Shown piece after piece: positions 20,771 through 33,694 of a stretch of DNA of 64,000 nt. The notes under the pieces are model-generated. The model saw only the letters and a list, made by a program, of their open reading frames with translations. It did no database searches and was not told the origin of the DNA. The DNA is taken from positions 309,064 to 373,063 of the forward strand of contig JAJIRX010000880.1 of NCBI GenBank assembly GCA_023853785.1, in the 5' to 3' direction. The position numbers and the translations under genes are program-made. The DNA comes from Psilocybe azurescens. Lineage: Eukaryota > Basidiomycota > Agaricomycetes > Agaricales > Agrocybaceae. Within the stretch, counting starts at the first letter, position 1. Every line of letters begins with the position of its first letter.

Positions 20771-21417
20771 ATGTCTTCGACGACGAAGCCAGCGCCAACT
20801 CGGCTCCCTTTAAATACCCAACTGCCAGGAAGAAGAAAGCCTATGTCCTGTCTAGCCTCACTTGGGTGGCCCAACAAAGAATTGCCGCCTCATGACCCTC
20901 GATGTTGCGCCCGGGTGTCGGTCACCAGCCTGACGTCAGGGGTAAAATCACAGAGGATATCGAAGACACCGTACAAGCTTGTCGAGCTTCTTTCTGCGCA
21001 GCTCGTGGATGTCAGTGACGGCCTGACGCTGGGGCATGAGACGGACGGTGGTGTGCGGGAGTACAAAGCCAGGGCGGAGCGCATGAACAAGGTGTAGAGA
21101 AAGAGACGGGTTTCAAACGCATCACTACGTACTATGTCGCAGAGTCATTCAAGATGAAGCTCTTGTCGTCATTCTTGAAGGGAGAACACAATAGGAGACA
21201 CATTGAGGCGTTGTATGTAATAAGTCTGTCTATGTTCTCCACATCGCACCATTATAACTTCGTAACAGTCGGAGTCATCTTCCACGCAGCAACGACCGGC
21301 ACGATAATGGAAGCGCTTGCTTCTACCAGTGCATCTGCTCTTCCTCAGATATCATAGAAAGAAATGTTCAAGGTACTCGAGCACTTAATAGTGATCCAGT
21401 TGCAATCGCAGTCATGA
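20771..21417 (+). pseudogene. RMD1/DUF155-family pseudogene, copy 2 (middle deleted)
   Basis: The N-terminal frame is cleaner than in copy 1: M-S-S-T-T-K-P to LTLGHETDGGVREYKARAER runs open to a stop at 21097. The next block FKRITTYYVAESFKMKLLSS is in another frame (about 21108-21175). The protein then jumps directly to the C-terminal tail (IFHAATTGTIMEALAS..., 21270-21350) and ends QLQSQS-stop at 21417. The central catalytic-domain-sized part present in copy 1 at about 660-1730 is missing, so a deletion of roughly 1 kb removed it. Together the two copies show that an intact gene existed before the duplication. Confidence 0.7.
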
Positions 21418-22175
21418 AGATGCGTGGTAGCTGGACGGACAACTTTTACTCATGATCTATGTTTAAGTTTGATGATGATTTTCACATTCAAATATCTCTG
21501 ATTCTGGGATATGACCATGAGATCAACAGAGTGACGAGTCAGCAAGGGGCTACGTTTGATTAAATTCTACTTCCAGCGTATATTTATAACTGAACCAACT
21601 GGTACTCCGGTGATAGCGAGGAGAGTGATAGACATAAGGATTAAAGACGATTGATGTAGACTATAATAAGCGCCCGGGGACAGAAGGCCCGGTGCGGCGA
21701 TCTTCCCAATGGTAGATGTTTGGTTTTGGATAATGAAAAACCTTTGTAATTTATTAAGTATGTAGGACATAAAATGCCTCTTTTGATAATAGGCTTTAGA
21801 TTATTTCACATATAGCGCGGCCATCAGCACCATACATATTAATACACTAAACGATACCATAATGCAGCGAGGGAAGTCAAGGGTGGAGCCATAACTCCCG
21901 CTTGGCTCGGCATTTTGAATATCTTTAGTATTTGCTGAATCAGCCGTACATACGGAGGTGATAATGATCACCTACAATCACGGGCGTCAGAGCCAAAAAG
22001 TTTGTACACTCCAGTGAGCCTATCAAGGGGTGCGTCTCATTCGGCACAGAATATTGCTTCTCATCAAAATTCATGGTGGAATATTACCGAAGGCCGCTGC
22101 AGCCTGCTACTGGCTGATTGGACAATGGTCTAAAGTTCAACGGTGTCATAACTATGTCATCAGGTTAATCTGGTG
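21418..22175 (+). other. Intergenic region upstream of secreted protein gene copy 2
   Basis: Counterpart of 1960-2685, largely alignable with small insertions, for example about 35 extra bases near 22050. No coding signal. Confidence 0.5.
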
Positions 22176-22183
22176 TATAAAAA
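22176..22183 (+). promoter_or_regulatory. TATA box of secreted protein gene copy 2
   Basis: TATAAAAA, 73 bases upstream of the ATG at 22256, as in copy 1. Confidence 0.6.
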
Positions 22184-22255
22184 GGCAGGTGAAAGGGAGT
22201 GTTCATATTAGAATCTACAAGACATTCGACAGCTTCAACTCTTTCAAGTATTATC

Positions 22256-22740
22256 ATGTTGTTCAACACTCTCTTCACCTCGCTGGCCTTCGCTGCCACC
22301 CTTGCTATTTCGTCGGTGCAGGCAACTAATACCATTGTTGCCTACGGAAATGACGACTGCACTGGATCGGTTGGCAACACTGTCAACTGTGATAACAGCT
22401 GCCATTCATTCAGCGGGTAGACATTCCATCCAGGTGGGTTATCACATTATCTCATTTTTTAATATATGCTGATTGAATGATTCTGTCCTTTAATTCGTAC
22501 TTAGCCTTCTGGTGGAACTAACTGCATTCAATACTACACGGGCAGTGACTGCAGTGGCTCACGTATCAATGTCTTCAGCTACAACGACATGTGCCTGAAG
22601 GTCGACACTGGAGGACCTGTCGGATCGTTCAGATGCAAGAGTGACTCGAACTTCTGCCAAGGTACGTTCTCGATTGTTTCTCGACATGTCGTGCAATAAC
22701 TAATTCATTGTACTATCATCAGATGTCTAAATCTCTCATG
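22256..22740 (+). pseudogene. Small secreted cysteine-rich protein, copy 2, frameshifted
   Basis: The same signal peptide and mature start as the intact gene at 2766, with one Phe-to-Leu change in the signal peptide. Near the end of exon 1 (about 22411-22420) one base has been gained relative to copy 1, turning the codons after CHSF into S-G-stop. Both introns, their splice sites and the last two exons to the stop at 22740 are otherwise preserved and nearly identical to copy 1. The truncated product would keep only four of eight cysteines (55 residues). A recent loss of function is likely; a sequencing error cannot be excluded. Confidence 0.8.
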
Positions 22741-24976
22741 AAGCTTCAGATCGAATTCGAGTTATTGTAGCACGTAGTTTCTTGCATACGATCGTAGGCT
22801 TACTAGAAAGATAAAGTGGAAAGAGTGGAGAGTATAATTCTGCTATTCAAAAGCATACCCAATTTATTGAGTACGTTGGAAACAAGATTGCCTATTTTTC
22901 AATGTCTGCCCCATGTCGAGAGTTATGTTACTTGTGTTATCTCCGACTCGAAGACGTGAGGATCTGCACGGACGTGTCTATTTTTATCAGGTGTTTTGAT
23001 AGTTATTTATAGCACGCATTTAATCGTTTGCTTGTCGCCGTGCACAGCCCAGAGCTGAGCGATTGTTCCAAGGTAAACCCGTCAAGGCGTCACCATCATT
23101 TACCGGGGTAGCTATATCAGGAGAATATGGTTCGGCCCAGTTGCGCAGTTTGGCCCTCAGCAGTCGGTACAACTCAATGAAGCCTTTCATGTCAGGTAAG
23201 GATTACTGCCTTAATGTATTTGGCAGGTCGAAGAGGTTTGGATAGTTTTCTTGTCTTCCCAACGGATGGTGTGGCTGGCGAATTGAGGTTAGTAAAACGA
23301 TTATTGTTTGCAATACCGGTGATGACGTACGGATGCTATCCTGGGGGAACCAAGTTGTTTTACGTCCTCCAACCCAGTTGCGCCTTCACGCAGCCGATCA
23401 GTCGACCTCGGAGCTTATGGGATTCACGGAACTTCTTAGCGTTCAACTCCAATTAATTTTGACCATCCTATTAGGTAATTGCCAGTCTCGGACAAGTTTT
23501 GGACATATTTTACCAACCGTTTCTCCAAAGTGTTGTATGAAGATCTCAAGAGGTAGTTGAGCGCACACGATTATGCTGGTTTCTACTGGGTTTCGGGCGT
23601 TTGATCGACAAATTATTGGCCAATCACCTACCTAGGCCTGTAATGACTAAGCGACAATGACTCCCCCTAAGTAACTTGGCTCACAATTTATAACAGTTGA
23701 CTGTAGATAAGCACTTTAGAATATCGAGAGCGTATTAATTTTTCAATGACAAAACTGTGTGCAGAATTTCGAGAACGGTCATGAAGTGGTTCAAGAATCA
23801 AGGACAAAATCAAACCCAACGACGATACACACACACCTCGATAATCTTGCTTCATGATATTTGAGCTTCGGGTATGTTTGATTTGTTTGATTGAGATGAA
23901 TAGGATCATCTAGAGTTGCATTCAATCCAAGAATTTGACCGCATAAACGTAGTCGATCTTCTTATTCACGTTTGAACCCGTTCGCCATCCATCAGAAGTT
24001 TGGGGAGGAATCGCCATTGTTATAGATTATATGAGGCAACATATATTTGTCCTTCATTTAACGATGGCCTTCAACGACTTTCGGCAATGCTGCGACTGAG
24101 GCCCAGGACAACACTTTTGACGAGTTCGTACTCTAGCATTTGAGGGTTGAGAGTGTAACGTTTCTGCCTAAAATGGAACATGCCGGAATTGCACACGGCA
24201 CAACCGTTGGACTATCTGTCCCGAGATAAGTCTGAACCAAGTCAGGCTTCGACGTTACAACTCTCAGATCGTCACACCCGTTACTCCAGTACATGTTTCC
24301 TGGGGCGGCCGTGGACTTATATAGTAGCGGAAACCCAGACCGCTACAGAGAGGTAGTGTTCTCCATCGTGGCGTGTGTTCGCTGTAGAGTTGAGCACAAC
24401 CAGAGGTGTGGCTACGTGGAAGTGCTACTGCTGCTACTGCTGTGGAGTTCGCGATGAGGAGAAGGGTTACTTTGTTCGCAGAGCTCATAGACGTCTCGTG
24501 ATGCTGTTTTCGAACGCAGGCGGATGATGCAACATTGGCTTCTGATGGTACAAATATAGACACAGAAGAGGAAGTCTTTATCGTCCTGAAATATAGCGCA
24601 TCTTGTATGATCGGACTCGGAGGGGTTGTGGCAGAGGCGGAATGGCGTCTATCGTGAACGAGACACGCTTGAAGCTTGAACAACATTCATGAGAGTAAGA
24701 TTTAAGCCCTTCAAACCGGCGACGTTCATTTCATTGTGTAACAAACGCCACCTCATACATCCTGCCATGGACTACGTCTTAGATCTGTCGGTTTTTGACA
24801 CTTTGAGAACAAGTCATTGCCGATAACGAGCGAGTTGAACGTCTACCACGCGGAGAACTGGATTTCGTTTGAACTGGCATGTTTATTTATTCGTTGGCAC
24901 GGAATAATAATACACGGTCGAGCTATTACGCTTCCCGAAATGATAAATGCTGGGCCTGTCACCACAGCTTCGATAT
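22741..24976. other. Non-coding region after duplication copy 2
   Basis: Up to 23755 it is the tail of the duplication. From 23756 to 24976 it is unique. The minus-strand ORF at 24264-24686 (140 codons) has a composition rich in Ser/Thr/Pro without domain or signal and no matching splice context. I see no supported gene here. Confidence 0.4.
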
Positions 24977-25787
24977 TCATAGATCAAAGCTACAAAATGG
25001 GTGCAGTAAGACTGTGAAGCTGAACAAGAAATAAATACGCACTGTAGCCCTCTGGATATCTTTGTGGAGGTTGAAGCGGCGTAACCCTGTTTGCACTGGA
25101 GGAGCAAGGGCCTTGACGGCCCAAGGCGTTTGCACGCTAGCCTTGAATTCGGTGGTATTGAAGCAATCATCGTTATCCCAGTCGTATATGGCGAGATAGT
25201 TGTGAACTTCGTTCACTGATGGGTTGGTCTTTTTGGTCAGGTCGACGCTCTCCATGAGTTTGTAGCGTCTTGCGCGGAAGCACCCAAGCCTGAGAATCTC
25301 AGGGATGTGTTCATCTTCGTACCATTTGTTGAAGTCTTCAGCTGATTCTGGGGGAGCAAGACAAGTAACTATGAGGATGTGTTTGGCGACGGTGGATCCA
25401 GATGGGGCGGTGGGATGGGATTTCTCGGAGATGAGCTCCCAGACGCTGCGAGTGAAGAATTCCATACGCGGGATGATGGATTTGTCTTTCTCGGAGGGCT
25501 GGGAGGAGAGAGCTTTGTACGGCGCGTGGTATGGAACGGAGGACGTGACTAAGTCGTACATGGCTAACCAGGTAGGTGTTTGCTCGTCGATGGCTTTGTA
25601 ACGGACGGCATTGGAGAAGCCCGGCACTGTCAGGCGTTTAGGGGCGTGTTCATTGTCGTACCAGTCTGACATAATGTGAGATTCATGGCAGAGACGGTTG
25701 AAAATGGGGCAACATACCGTTGAATTCGTCGACAGAGACTTTGGGGCCGCATTCACCGATGACAAAAAGGAGGCCTTGGTTTGTCAT
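24977..25787 (-). CDS. EthD/dimeric alpha-beta barrel protein, two repeats
   Basis: Starts at ATG 25787-25785 (M-T-N-Q-G-L-L-F-V-I-G-E-C). Exon 1 is 25787-25718, the intron 25717-25666 (52 bases, GTATGT..CAG), and exon 2 runs on to a stop at 24977, about 252 residues. Two matching blocks, DWYDNEHAPKRLTVPGF near residue 24 and KWYEDEHIPEILRLGCF near residue 140, are the W-Y-x-x-E-H signature of EthD-like dimeric alpha-beta barrels. The protein is therefore an internal duplication that can form one barrel by itself. Members act as small-molecule monooxygenase, dehalogenase or cyclase-like proteins, or have unknown roles; no substrate can be named. The last 20 residues are hydrophobic and unlike the family; an alternative 3' intron (GTGCGT..TTTTGTAG, about 25040-24989) would give a shorter end. 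A TATA-like CTATATAAG lies about 40 bases upstream. Confidence 0.8.
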
Positions 25788-27620
<1,833 letters not shown>

Positions 27621-28100
27621 TAAACCAGCTGCTCACTTTTTTTTTAAAGTATTTTAATCTTATGCCTTGTAAATCTTATAATATGTTGTTCTTTTTCTTA
27701 CATTTAATTACTTGGAATTATAGATATAATTTGTGATACCTCTGCTCTGTGTCCCTGCTATTGGTCTTCTTATGTTAGTCTTGGATTTTGGGTAATTATC
27801 TGGTATATACTTTGAATAATGATTGGCTTCTGGAATATGCAATATAAAGATAGCAAATTCTGTAGTTTGTTGGCAGCACAGTTGAAAATTTATTAGGATT
27901 TTGTGGAAATCATGGATAGAACTGAATGCCTACAAGATCAAGGCCTAGTATAGATGGCAGAACTATCTGGATCTTGTTCTGCTGTTCTGCCAGCAGAACA
28001 GCAGTTGCTGGTGTAGCAGAATTGTGGCATATCTCAAAAAGGGTTTTTTATCAATGAACTATGATTTACATCACTCCTTGCAACAACATTATGCTATCTA
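27621..28100. other. AT-rich 3' flank of MAP kinase gene
   Basis: T-rich tract directly after the stop (27637-27650), then AT-rich DNA with no ORF of note. It probably contains the kinase polyadenylation region. Transposon-derived DNA begins at 28101. Confidence 0.4.
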
Positions 28101-28317
28101 CAGTGAGGGACAAAACCATTCAAATGATTTTTCAAGTTGGACTGTTTCTTGAATAACTCAAGAATGACTCAACCTAACAGGTTGAAATTTTGTACAGTGG
28201 GTAGACTATCATATGACTAATAAGTTACAATTTGTTTTATAACATAATTTCAATTTATTCCCATAATATTAATAGTTTACTGTTGCAAGTCTATTTGAAC
28301 AGTTTTGTCCCTCTCTG
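28101..28317. mobile_element. Tc1/mariner-type MITE, 217 bases
   Basis: Ends CAGTGAGGGACAAAAC and, on the other strand, CAGAGAGGGACAAAAC; the inverted match continues imperfectly to about 26 bases. It is preceded by TA, as expected for Tc1/mariner insertion; the right TA has changed to TC. The interior is AT-rich with no coding capacity. Too small to encode a transposase, so it must have been moved in trans. Confidence 0.7.
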
Positions 28318-29287
28318 TCAGGGCAACACTAAAATCAGTGTGACAAGGCCACCAACAAAGACAAGCAAGAGAGTAAGAGCAGAGGATGAGGAGAGAGCAG
28401 AGGATAGACTTATGAGGAATCAATGATCTAAAGGTTCACACCAATGATAGTGGAAATCCTAAGAGATTGAAGCTGGGGATCTACCTACAAAACATGCAGT
28501 ACTTATACTAATCTAAAGGTGATTTACTAAGTAAGATTCCATGATGAGTAATAAGAAGGATTATGATGAGTAATGAAGAAAGCAATGATGAGTAAGGATG
28601 AGTAATAAAGATCATGATGAGTAATGGAAAAGAGTAGTGATGGAAGCTTCTGGAATAATCAAAATATCAGGAAAGATAAAAGATATGATAAAAGACAAAT
28701 GATAAGATAAAAGATAAAAGATAATCATGAGATCAAAAATAGAAGTAAATAAAAGAAACCCTGACACTCTCATATGCTGAGCACATGACTTTGTCTAATC
28801 AAAGCAAATATATACAAATAAAATCATATAACTTATTTGAAATATGTATATACACTCTGTGTTATGACTTCAAGCTTACATTCATGTGTGTGGATAAAGC
28901 TGACAGTCAAGTAATCAAGAACTAAAGTGTTCCAAGCCCTTTATTGAGTAAAGTAGAGATATAATTCTCAAGAACTAGCTAAAGAACAATTGCTGTATTT
29001 ACTGGCTATTTAAGTGTTGAGTATCTGCAGCTACTAGTATGATGTGAGTCATATCATGAGTCAGATAAAGGAATGAGTCATGACAGTATCAATGTGAATC
29101 AGAGTCTGATACCTAATCCAGAGATGAGTTGACACAAGAATGAGTCAAGAGAAACAATCACATGATTGTTATCATGTGATATATTAAAGTTTATGTAAGA
29201 AAATGAAAGGAAAAAAAAAAAAAAGTTTGTAACATTCTGTGTCCAAGTTCCCACTATCTCCCATATCAAATTCCCTCTCAAACACTC
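28318..29287. other. Non-coding AT-rich region with short repeats
   Basis: Bases about 28540-28625 hold five spaced copies of ATGATGAGTAA, and about 28674-28725 is rich in GATAAAA repeats. An A-run lies at 29213-29225. No gene is supported; the short ORF at 28232-28426 spans the MITE boundary and is chance. Confidence 0.4.
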
Positions 29288-29497
29288 ATGCAATTACTCA
29301 TACCTGCTCAACACAACTGTGTTCTTGAACTGCTTGACAAAGAACAGTCAAGTCATGCTATCTCCACCACCACTGGTATAAAGATTGGTTCTATATCCAA
29401 TATTCACTCTAAACATTGCTCAACACTTTCCAAATCTGTTGGTGGCCACCCACACAAGTTTTCACCTGCTGATGCCCAATATGTCATTCACTTTATC
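29288..29497 (+). pseudogene. N-terminal piece of a Tc1-like transposase
   Basis: Reads as a helix-turn-helix transposase N-terminus: PAQHNCVLELLDKEQSSHAI, GIKIGSISNIHSKH, SPADAQYVIHFI. The frame is cut at 29497 by the hAT-like element and resumes after it (31423 onward: T-L-Q-K-V-stop), so about 75 codons existed before that insertion. The rest of the gene has been replaced by LINE sequence at about 31435. It is a different Tc1 family member from the one at 29631-31236. Confidence 0.55.
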
Positions 29498-29630
29498 TAG
29501 GCAATGGCATGGGTTGGGGTAACCCCGGGTAGGGGTACCACGTGGGTAGGGTACGGGTTATGTTAGCCCTACCCGTGAGCTTTTGAACGAGCCTAAAAAC
29601 ATATTTTTTGGACCAAAACTGAGGGAGATA

Positions 29631-31236
29631 CAGTGACTCAAAAACTGTCCGGATGTTTTGGAAATTGAACTTAAATTGACTATAGTGTCATGTAATCTTA
29701 ATGAAATTACATGATTCAAAATGTACTGGAAAGCCCTGCATCACAGCTTTCAGGAGGTATAGTATATATTTGTATTTGTTTGGTTTATCTATTATTATTA
29801 AATACTTTATGAAAATAACACATCCGGACAGTTTCTTTGCGGCCCGTTGGAATCAACGAAATAAGGTTTTGTTTAATTGTAAACATGCAAAAACAATATC
29901 AAATAAATGAAAACATGTTTAAGATATATAAACAAGACTAAAACCATATATTCCCCCAGGTTTATACCCCACTATTCTCTGCTACACAGCCATGCATTCT
30001 CTCTCTCCTGAACTGCGCTCTAACATCATCTATATGCTGGAGAATGGTGATTCTATTCGGAAAATTGCTGCCAAACTTGGTGTTGGGAAGTCTACTATAG
30101 GGGAGATACGCTCTGGGATGGAGTTACCTATGAAGGAAAACCGTGGAGGCCGTCCTTCTAAGCTCACTCCCCATGCCGCCATCTGGTTCGACTTGTTACC
30201 ACTGGAAAAGCTGATACTGCCACACAACTCCGCCACCAGCTTCTCAATATCACAAACACATCTATCTCCATCCAAACCATTTGAAATTCCCTCAAAAAAA
30301 AGGATCTTGTGGCAAGAGTCAAGGTCAAAAGCCATTGCTCTCCAAAGAACCATAGGAAGGCTTCGCTTGGAATTTGCCCAGAAGTATGAACACTGGACAG
30401 AAGAAGACTGGAAACATGTTATGTTCACAGATGAGACCAAGATAAATCGCATTGGGTCAGATGGAAGGCAGTGGGTGTGGAAAAAGGCCAGTTCTGCTCT
30501 CCAAACTCAGCATATACAGTAAACCATCAAATTTGGAGGAGGACATGTGATGATTTGGGGTTGTATGACAACAAGTGGTGTTGGATACATGTGCAGAATA
30601 GAAGGCAGGATGGATGGAGAACTCTATGTGAGCATTTTGGATGACCATGTCTTTCAAACTCTGGAGTATTACGACCTCGATCAGGAAAACTTCATCTTCT
30701 AGCAGGATAATGATCCCAAGCACACATCCAAAAAGGCTCAGAAATGTTTTAAAGACCAAGAAGTAGAGCTTCTAGACTGGCCAGCGCAATCCCCAGACCT
30801 CAATCCCATTGAACATCTGTGGCATATCCTCAAAATGTGCCTTGCAGAATATGAAAATGCTCCAAAAAGTATCCAGGAGTTGTAGGATAGAGTACAGGAG
30901 GAGTGGGAGAAAATACCCAAGGAGGACTGTGTGAAATTGATCAATAGTATGCCTAGAAGGGTTGCAGCTGTTTTGAGGGCAAATGGAGGCCACACAAAGT
31001 ACTAGTTTATATAGATACCCATATTCCAACGGGCCGCAAAGAAACTGTCCGGATGTGTTGTTTTCATAAAGTATTTAATAATAATAGATAAACCAAACAT
31101 ATATTATACCTCCTGAAAGCTGTGATGCAGGGCTTTCCAGTACATTTTGAATCATGTAATTTCATTAAGATTACATGACACTATAGTCAATTTAAGTTCA
31201 ATTTCCAAAACATCCGGACAGTTTTTTGAGTCACTG
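29631..31236 (+). mobile_element. Tc1/mariner transposon, 1606 bases, long TIRs
   Basis: Begins CAGTGACTCAAAAACTG and ends with its complement, with TA on both sides (29629-29630 and 31237-31238). The inverted repeats are long: 29631-29853 and 31023-31236, well over 200 bases and nearly identical, with an internal CATCCGGACAGTTT motif repeated at both the outer and the inner end of each TIR. Contains a broken transposase gene. Confidence 0.9.
29992..31005 (+). pseudogene. Tc1-like transposase, multiple stops and two frameshifts
   Basis: About 338 codons, the usual Tc1 length. N-terminal helix-turn-helix (SIRKIAAKLGVGKSTIGEI, residues 21-39) and a GGRPSKLT AT-hook-like motif. The catalytic core has FTDETKINRIG (first Asp), QDNDPKHTSKKA (second Asp) and DLNPIEHLWHIL (Glu), spaced as in DD34E. 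In-frame stops interrupt it near 30520 (TAA), 30702 (TAG) and 30883 (TAG). Between about 30190 and 30355 the conserved sequence is in another frame, so two compensating indels have occurred. Inactive. Confidence 0.88.
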
Positions 31237-31434
31237 TATGACTGATTTTGCAAAATTCATCAAAATTAGCCATATTTTATTCAATTCTGGGCTGATTTGG
31301 ACGTTTTTGGGCTCTTTTGACGGGTAAACCCGTAAGGTTGTGGGTAGGGCTGCACCACAGGTAGAGTACGGGTTGCTGGCGCGATACCCATGGGTTTACC
31401 CATGCCATTGCCTAACCTTATCACTCTTCAGAAG

Positions 31435-33694
31435 GTATAGACTAGGAGTGACCCTAGCCTTAGGAAGCCTGGGGTGGAGCAGATGCAACACCAGCAGGAG
31501 ATAACTAACAAGGGCGGGGGTGCCCAAGTCCAGCAGCCAAGATTAGCGGTACCAGCTCTCCCTGGTTCCCACATACTCAACGCTGTTTGTAACGTGGCCC
31601 AGGTCCTGGGTGAAGGTAGTGAGTTGAACACTGAAGCGAGTGGCAAACAAGCCCCGCCGAAATGGCCTACCCCCAGCATAGCCAAACAACCATGAGCCAA
31701 GTGGATAATTGGCCCATGCCAATCAAGGCCGCTGAACGAGGATTCCCCCACAATGCCCAACGTCAGTTGTCAACCCGACGCCTGCAAGGGGGAGCTGAGC
31801 GGAAGGCAAATGCTTTTGGGTTCATCTCCAAAAATGAGTGAAGGTAGCACAACGTGGTTGGCTGCCTAAGCTCGCATGCCCTGAGAGGACGATAAGTCCT
31901 TTTACAGGTCAGGATGTGCGTGTGGGTTTCCCAAGGACACCCACACAGGCACGATGTTTCACCATCGTTAAGATTGAACCAGGAATAGTAAGACCCGATG
32001 GGCGCATGGTTCAGAATACACCTACACATGTGTGCATAGAGCTGCGGGGAGCTCATGTTTGCAAAATGAACCCAGGGGTTGTCTTTGCCCCCAGGTTGTG
32101 CAATGGCCCCGTCAACCGTTTTGAGTTGGAGAAAATTCCGCCCCTCGATATTCAGGGTCTTGGAACATGACATTCCAAGAAGCACCACGAGAGAGAGCAG
32201 CCTGCATATGCAGACTGTCGAATGATGTAGCTGGGCGGAGGCCCAGTGCAACTTTGAGTTCAGTTGCATACTCATGTGCTTTGTAATGTAAGTCCCACTG
32301 CAATCGAGAGGGGACGTACACAAAAGTGATTGACTGGCCATCCTTGCAGGTGAACCAAGTCTGAAGAGCCTCACAGACAGCCACAGATTGGCCCTGTCCG
32401 GAGTGGATAGAGGGATCAACAGCTTGACGGGCAGAGGCCATCGAGTCCGTGAAGATGAAAATGTCCGTGCAATCGTCACGCAAAGTCACATTGACGATTG
32501 CAGAGCCGGATGGCATATAGTTCTGCATCAGGCATGGTGACTTTGCCTGCGACATGTGGAGCGCGCCAGTGCTCTGCTCCGCCGCTGAACAGGATAGAGG
32601 CCACAATGGCTTGGTACTGTCCTGAGAGGGGCCGACTTGCATCTGTCCCTGCATAATATTCTCCGAGATCTTATCCCAGAGCTTATCGAGGGTGTTTGGT
32701 GCGCTGCTTCAATTCCTTATCCGCATTGCCACGAGAAATCTTGCAGTCATCGAAGTGGACTTGGTCCACAAAGCGGTCTATGAGTCAAACACCCGGTCAT
32801 GAGAGCGGGTTCATCGGGAGTAGAGTCTCCATCAGAGCGAGAACATTAGTGTCAGCCTCAAAGAGAGTCCCACTAGTGCGGAATATCTCCGGTTCAGATA
32901 TAGTCTGAATCGAGAGGGAGGGGTGCGGCGCAATAGTGCCGCAGTTGAAGCAAGAGAGGAAAGCTCTCACAGGATGAGTCGGCATCAGGGTGGCAAACCG
33001 ATAGTCGGCTCACTCAGATAGACGGTGAAGAAGGAGATTGATGGGGGGGAGGCCCGCAAGAGCCTCCACTCCACCAGTCGCAGATGTGCGGAATGCACCA
33101 GTATCCACAATGCAGCGGAGCGCTGCATTACAGAGAGATGATGGAGGGCACCTTTGCAGCGGGCAGCTGCAAAGTACCAGAGACGAAAGCCATATGTGAC
33201 TATAGGAAGTATGCAGGCATGGTAGAGGACGTGCTTCTGGACGGGGCGCAGACCTTGAGTGGAACTACTAAGCATCTTCATCGCTTTGATGGTTGACAGA
33301 GCCTTAGTAGAGTAGTATCAGACATGCTCGGTAAAGGTGAGCTTGCGATCAAAGTAGAAACCCAAGTACCGCCAGTACAGCTTGGGTTTGAGAGGGGTTG
33401 CGCTGGTATATGGTGTGTAGCCCAGATTGACAGGGGGTTGTCTTTGGAGTGTGACCTGTCGAAGTGGAATACTTCAGACTTGTCGTGCTCCAGTGCGAGT
33501 CCAAATTTCTTGAACAGCTTGAATATGACACCATATGCCCGTTTAAGGGCAGCACAGTTGTCGAGAAGAGACTTTGATTGCACAACAAGGGTGCTATCGT
33601 CGACATATGAGAGCAGGAAACACCTGCGAGTGAGTGGAACCTGTTCGAAGAGCCTCATGATGAGGGTAAGATAAAGGGCAGAGAGGAGATTTTG
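31435..33694 (-). mobile_element. LINE copy A (Tad-like), truncated at both ends
   Basis: Minus-strand copy of the LINE family also found as copies B, C and D. It contains the end of the reverse transcriptase, RNase H, a C-terminal zinc finger and part of the 3' untranslated region. The 3' end stops at the TATAGACTAGGAG block, about 260 bases short of the A-rich tail seen in other copies. The 5' end stops at 33694, where Copia sequence begins. Confidence 0.85.
31763..33658 (-). pseudogene. LINE-A ORF2 fragment: RT end, RNase H, zinc finger
   Basis: From 33658 down: reverse transcriptase motif C as SYVDDSTLVV (YVDD, about 33609-33598) with the following helix KKFGLALEHDKSEVFHFD; thumb-like HVLYHACILPIVTYG; then RNase H (PDAELYAI-type block, FIFTDSMASARQAVDPSIHS, FVYVPSRLQWDLHYKAHEYA near 32300-32500); then a C-terminal CLCGCPWETHTHILTC zinc-finger-like motif near 31930. 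Several frame changes separate the blocks. The RNase H after the RT is typical of Tad/I-type LINEs of fungi. Confidence 0.8.

Larger units (their letters stand above)
19341..23755 (+). repeat. Segmental duplication, copy 2
   Basis: Direct-orientation partner of 1-5372. It carries the final exon of the inhibitor-like gene, a CRE-like site, an internally deleted RMD1-family pseudogene, a TATA box and a frameshifted secreted protein gene. The inhibitor gene body (18751 onward) is probably also part of the unit; its copy-1 partner would lie left of the window. Confidence 0.9.
29498..31414. mobile_element. hAT-like non-autonomous element carrying a nested Tc1 element
   Basis: Inverted ends TAGGCAATGGCATGGGT (left) and its complement (right, ending at 31414). 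Flanked by ACTTTATC (29490-29497) and ACCTTATC (31415-31422), an 8-base duplication with one mismatch, which is the hAT pattern. Subterminal sequence is rich in GGGTA/TACCC repeats. Without the inserted Tc1 copy the element is only about 310 bases and has no coding capacity. Confidence 0.65.

Noticed and set aside
24264..24686. 140-codon minus-strand ORF
   Set aside because: Composition is not protein-like, no domain or intron context; no independent support.
31474..31695. Plus-strand ORFs opposite the LINE copies (also 45733-45997, 57682-58080 and similar)
   Set aside because: Antisense shadows of LINE ORF2 and its 3' region.
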